Positions 61,046 to 64,000 of a stretch of DNA of 64,000 nucleotides are shown piece by piece. The translations under genes were made by a program, and so were the position numbers. The stretch's first letter is position 1. Each line of letters starts with the position of its first letter. Source of the stretch: Mesorhizobium sp. (GTDB lineage: Bacteria; Pseudomonadota; Alphaproteobacteria; Rhizobiales; Rhizobiaceae). The notes under the pieces are model-generated. The model saw nothing but the letters and a program-made list of their open reading frames with translations, did not search any database and was not told where the DNA came from. The DNA is taken from positions 75,465 to 139,464 of the forward strand of contig SAQG01000006.1 in the NCBI GenBank assembly GCA_004020315.1, read 5' to 3'.

Positions 61046-61939
61046 GTGTTTGCAGCTTTCAGGGCCACCAGCTTGCAACTGGACGACACGACCATTTTCG
61101 CAAGGATCGGCGGAACGGGTCCGCCGCTGCTGCTGCTTCATGGTTTTCCCGAAACGCATCTGATGTGGAGGGATATCGCCATGGCCTTGGCGCCCCGCTT
61201 TACGGTGATCGCCGCCGATCTTCGAGGCTATGGGCAAAGCGGCTGCCCGATCTCCTCTGCCGATCACAGCCCATACGCCAAGCGCGCCATGGCCGGCGAC
61301 ATGGTTCAAGTCATGAAGCGGCTGGGGTTTGAGCGGTTCATGGTTGCAGGACATGATCGTGGCGGGCGGGTTGCCTATCGCCTGGCGCTCGACCATCCCG
61401 ATGAAATCTCCAAAGTCGCCGTCCTCGACGTGATCCCCACCGCCGCCGCGTGGGATAGGGCGGACGCCAGGCTGGCTCTCGGCTTCTGGCCCTGGAGCCT
61501 TCTCGCGCAACCCGAGCCGCTGCCGGAGCGACTGATAGGCGCAGCGCCCGATGCCATCGTCGACAATGCGATTGTGCAGTGGGGGTCGCCGGCAGAAATG
61601 TTTTCTGCCGAGGTCAGGGACGCCTATGTCGAGGCGCTACGCGATCCCGTTCATATCCATGCGATTTGCGAAGAGTATCGGGCCGCTGCCACGATCGATC
61701 GTGAACATGACGCGGCGGACCAGGCAAGCGGTCGTCGCATTGAGTGTCCGCTGCTGGCGCTATGGAGTAGCGAAGGCGGCCTCGAGGCTTGGTATGCGGA
61801 GGAAGGCGGACCGCTGGCTATTTGGAGGAAATGGGCCGACAGAGTTGAAGGAAGCCCCGTTCCAGGCGGGCACTTCTTTCCAGAAGAGCACCCTGACCAG
61901 ACCGCAGCGACTCTCTCGAAATTCTTCGACGACAAATAG
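61046..61939 (+). CDS. Alpha/beta hydrolase, haloacetate-dehalogenase-like
   Basis: A 297-residue hydrolase that resembles fluoroacetate dehalogenases. The nucleophile is Asp104 in AGHDRGGR, with Arg105 and Arg108 that hold the carboxylate, and His276 in GGHFFPEEHP. The halide pocket is only partly kept: Trp150 and Tyr211 are present, but the position of the halide-binding His reads Pro149 (FWPW). So dehalogenation is possible but uncertain; epoxide or ester hydrolysis is the alternative. The GTG at 61046 follows GGGAGGCGAAC. Confidence 0.85.
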   Translation: MFAAFRATSLQLDDTTIFARIGGTGPPLLLLHGFPETHLMWRDIAMALAPRFTVIAADLRGYGQSGCPISSADHSPYAKRAMAGDMVQVMKRLGFERFMVAGHDRGGRVAYRLALDHPDEISKVAVLDVIPTAAAWDRADARLALGFWPWSLLAQPEPLPERLIGAAPDAIVDNAIVQWGSPAEMFSAEVRDAYVEALRDPVHIHAICEEYRAAATIDREHDAADQASGRRIECPLLALWSSEGGLEAWYAEEGGPLAIWRKWADRVEGSPVPGGHFFPEEHPDQTAATLSKFFDDK

Positions 61940-62075
61940 GGGGAATGACGCCCAGGGCGGAGTGTTGTAGAGCTTCACATGCTTCAACTATGCAGAACCT
62001 CGGGAACGTCTGGCAGCCCGGGATCGAGGATCTCTGGTATTCGCCCGTCCGCCGTCAAATCTGCTTGATAAGAAA

Positions 62076-62399
62076 ATGAATGCCATTTCTAAAGCCACGC
62101 CTTTGATATGCAGCCTCGTACTTGTCGGAGGTTGCGCATCGCCGTTCCACGCATCCTTTGATGTCGCGAAATACGACAAGATGAGTTGCGTCGAACTCAA
62201 CGTGGCCATGGGCGAAGTCGCCAAGGAGATGTCGGCGACAGCGATCACTCGGGGCAAAGTCGCGAAAACCAATATTCCAGACTGGCTGTGGGGAGCCCGG
62301 CGTGTCGCCTCTACCGTCACTGCCCGCCAGAGCGCAAAAATCGAGCAGCTGCGCCAGCAGGAGGCTGCGATCGCAGCGGCGAGACGAAGCAAGTGCTAA
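62076..62399 (+). CDS. Small predicted lipoprotein
   Basis: A 107-residue protein with a lipoprotein signal (PLICSLVLVGGC, Cys20 as the lipidated residue). The rest is helical and charged (MGEVAKEMSATAITRGKVAK; SAKIEQLRQQEAAIAAARRSKC). No family is recognised. The ribosome binding site is weak. Confidence 0.7.
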   Translation: MNAISKATPLICSLVLVGGCASPFHASFDVAKYDKMSCVELNVAMGEVAKEMSATAITRGKVAKTNIPDWLWGARRVASTVTARQSAKIEQLRQQEAAIAAARRSKC

Positions 62400-62503
62400 T
62401 TGCGGCGCCGGAGTGAGAGCCTGCAAGCCGAAGGCCGAAAAGATCAATTTCGTAGGACATGGCATTGGAGCCGACGGCTCCATGAATTCCGTCGTCCTCA
62501 CAG

Positions 62504-62851
62504 TCACGGCTTCAGTCTCGGCGACACGGCCGAGCCGAGGAAAACGATAACGGCCTGGTTGAGGCGCAGGATGTCCGCGTCGTCCAACCGCCCGATATTC
62601 GCGCCGATCTTGCACTTCGGGACCGTGGTGATCTGGTCCACCATCAGTCGGCAGACGGCGAGCAGCCCGTTGCGCTCGTTCGGTTCGACGGCCAGACGGA
62701 GCAATGGCGCGTCCGTCTCGTCGGTCGTGAAGCCGCAGATGGTGATCGAATCCGTCGCATCGAAACTGTCATCCTGGATGATGACGACAGGACGCGGTTT
62801 GCCGGCGTAATCCTTGCCGCCGGCGACTGTCCAGATATCGCCACGCTTCAT
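62504..62851 (-). CDS. MazF/PemK-type mRNA interferase toxin
   Basis: A 115-residue toxin of the MazF/PemK fold: MKRGDIWTVAGG at the start, KPRPVVIIQDD as the catalytic strand, and LMVDQITTVPK. It should cut mRNA at short motifs. Its start overlaps the antitoxin stop as ATGA, so the pair is coupled, antitoxin first. Confidence 0.92.
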   Translation of the reverse strand: MKRGDIWTVAGGKDYAGKPRPVVIIQDDSFDATDSITICGFTTDETDAPLLRLAVEPNERNGLLAVCRLMVDQITTVPKCKIGANIGRLDDADILRLNQAVIVFLGSAVSPRLKP

Positions 62852-63072
62852 TCATCATCCCAATCCGATATCGCGTCGATGAACGCCTGATCCTCGCTCG
62901 CATGAGCGCTTGCCGCGACCGCCAGCGACTGGCGATGCGCTTCCGAACGGAAGGCCGGCGCACGCACGTCGGGTACCCAAATCTGTATCGGGCGCAGACC
63001 TTGCCGGCGCAGGCGCTCACGATGTTCCCTCACCTTCACGCCTGAGGACTTGGGCTTCGATGCCGAGGCCAT
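62848..63072 (-). CDS. MazE-type antitoxin (DUF3018)
   Basis: A 74-residue antitoxin: VREHRERLRRQGLRPIQIWV with an N-terminal DNA-binding part, and an acidic toxin-binding tail (FIDAISDWDDE). A perfect 14-base palindrome lies 18 bases upstream of the ATG and is the probable operator for autorepression. Confidence 0.9.
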   Translation of the reverse strand: MASASKPKSSGVKVREHRERLRRQGLRPIQIWVPDVRAPAFRSEAHRQSLAVAASAHASEDQAFIDAISDWDDE

Positions 63073-63090
63073 GACGATTCTCCCGCGAAT

Positions 63091-63104
63091 GGTTACATGT
63101 AACC
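63091..63104. promoter_or_regulatory. Palindromic operator of the mazEF-type pair
   Basis: GGTTACATGTAACC is a perfect 14-base palindrome centred 25 bases upstream of the antitoxin start. No strong -10/-35 pair is visible, but the place and symmetry fit an antitoxin binding site. Confidence 0.7.
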
Positions 63105-63162
63105 TATTGCAGAGGGCGAGCTTTGACCAGTCTCTTCGTCTGAAGACCGCCGAGGGGGCGTG

Positions 63163-64000
63163 CTATCCTAGTGCTGCCAGCCGTTCGAGAAAGCGCTCCT
63201 TGCGAATATGCCGTTCGCGGATCGCCTGCAGCCGGCGCGAAGTCCTCAGTCGATGCCTGCTCCTCGGCAATCGTCTTGAGATCGAGGAGAAGACCGGCGG
63301 CCATGTCGTAGCCGGAAGCGTTGCGGCGTTCGATCTCGCTCTCCACCTCGCGCCACACAGTTTCGCCGCGCTGCGAGATCGCATCGAGCCGGGCGCGGCG
63401 GGCGCGCGCCTCTTCCGCCGCCCGCCGTTTCCTTTCGGCCTCCTGCCGCTCGCTTTGCTTGCGCTCGCGGGCCGCGCGGATCGCGTCGGCGCGGGCGCGC
63501 AGTTCGCCGGCCGAGCGCGGAGCGGCGGCGGGTCGAGCTGCCGAGCTCTGCAATGCCTGGCGATCCCGAACGAGCGCCCGAAGCTCGTTTCCCACATGCG
63601 GATCGCCCTCGGCCAGTCGAGCAAGCAGTGTCGTTTTTTCACGATCAGGCAAATCGGTAACGGAACGACGGATGACATCCGATGACAATGGGTCTTCCGC
63701 CGTCGTCCAGCGCGACGTTCGGCCGCCGCCGCGATGAGATCGGCATCGAGACCGAAGAACCGCGCGAATGCGACGAGCGCTTCAGTGATCGGGCCGATCC
63801 CCGGCAAAGGCTCCGGCTCGTCCGGCTTGATGGAATCGGCCTCGACCGCCTTCAGCCACAGCAGGTAGAAAAGCCTCAGATCGCCGCCGAGCACGTCGGC
63901 GCGCAGCGGCGCCAGTGCCGCGAGCCAGTCGGATTCGTCTTCCCAGTCCTCCTCGGGTTCCAGTTCCTCGCACTGGACGTCGACGATTAGATTTTCGCCC
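63163..64000 (-). pseudogene. Conserved hypothetical protein, two frameshifts, 5' end beyond the window
   Basis: Protein-like sequence runs from the right edge (ENLIVDVQCEELEPEEDW to GLDADLIAAAAERRA) in one frame to about 63719, switches to a second frame (WTTAEDPLSSDVIRRSVTD to EEQASTEDFA) and returns to the first at about 63230 (RRLQAIRERHIRKERFLERL, stop at 63163). A one-base loss and a two-base loss (perhaps one GC pair in GCGCGC) explain both breaks and together restore the frame. The middle is a long charged coiled coil. I do not know its function. The stop lies 60 bases after mazE's start region on the same strand. Confidence 0.7.

Noticed and set aside
56062..64000. Integrative element inserted at tRNA-Ser
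   Set aside because: No integrase next to the tRNA, no repeat of the tRNA 3' end noticed downstream, and no conjugation or phage genes. The region is only looser in gene content.

Overview
The window reads as a chromosomal segment of an alphaproteobacterium of the order Hyphomicrobiales, most probably Mesorhizobium or a close relative. This rests on the gene order obgE-proB-proA-nadD-rsfS-rlmH-envC-ctpA-polysaccharide deacetylase-rppH, a 1152-residue rhizobial-type pyruvate carboxylase, GapR (DUF2312), a 6S RNA upstream of 5-formyltetrahydrofolate cyclo-ligase, an L21 protein with a helix-hairpin-helix tail, high GC content and several palindromic intergenic repeats of a rhizobial kind. The species call is inference; no rRNA is present.

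Layout. 1-4.4 kb: exported transglutaminase-like protein, ABC exporter, rpmE. 4.4-10.1 kb: small regulator-target pairs (TetR with an NmrA-type reductase and a DUF1772 protein; ArsR with two SRPBCC proteins and a glyoxalase-fold protein) around yebC and a SelW-like gene. 10.1-19.5 kb: terC, ymdB, fthC, 6S RNA, then a moxR ATPase and its VWA partner with a GNAT gene and a hicAB toxin-antitoxin pair between them; then a metallo-beta-lactamase-fold protein, a frameshifted msrB, a LMW-phosphatase/arsenate reductase and gapR. 19.6-29.4 kb: pyc and a branched-chain amino acid ABC transporter (livK, DUF6867, livF, livG, livM, livH). 29.7-40.3 kb: amino acid catabolism, namely a hydroxyproline-type module (epimerase, FAD dehydrogenase, DapA-like lyase, divergent GntR), two paralogous small secreted proteins, mmsA, a LysR regulator, dadA and alr. 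40.4-55.7 kb: the conserved housekeeping block (RNA decay, cell-wall remodelling, ribosome factors, NAD and proline synthesis, Obg, L27, L21). 56-64 kb: tRNA-Ser(CGA) followed by a looser set: Tat-exported hydrolase, cyclophilin-like protein, LysR, methyltransferase, Tim44-domain protein, dehalogenase-like hydrolase, lipoprotein, mazEF-type pair, and a gene with two frameshifts that runs off the end.

Points that stand out. Several operators can be read directly: near-perfect palindromes overlap the promoters or starts of tetR/nmrA, arsR, hicAB, gntR/dapA-like and mazEF. Gene ends have grown by tandem duplication at the SelW-like gene (both ends), at proB (18-base units) and behind mmsA (its 3' end is present about three times). 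Two genes (msrB and the gene at the right edge) carry indels that break the frame, and one small gene lacks a start codon; these could be real decay or assembly errors. I did not find a clearly new multi-gene system. The best leads are the end-expansion pattern and the hicAB/GNAT insertion into the moxR-VWA pair.
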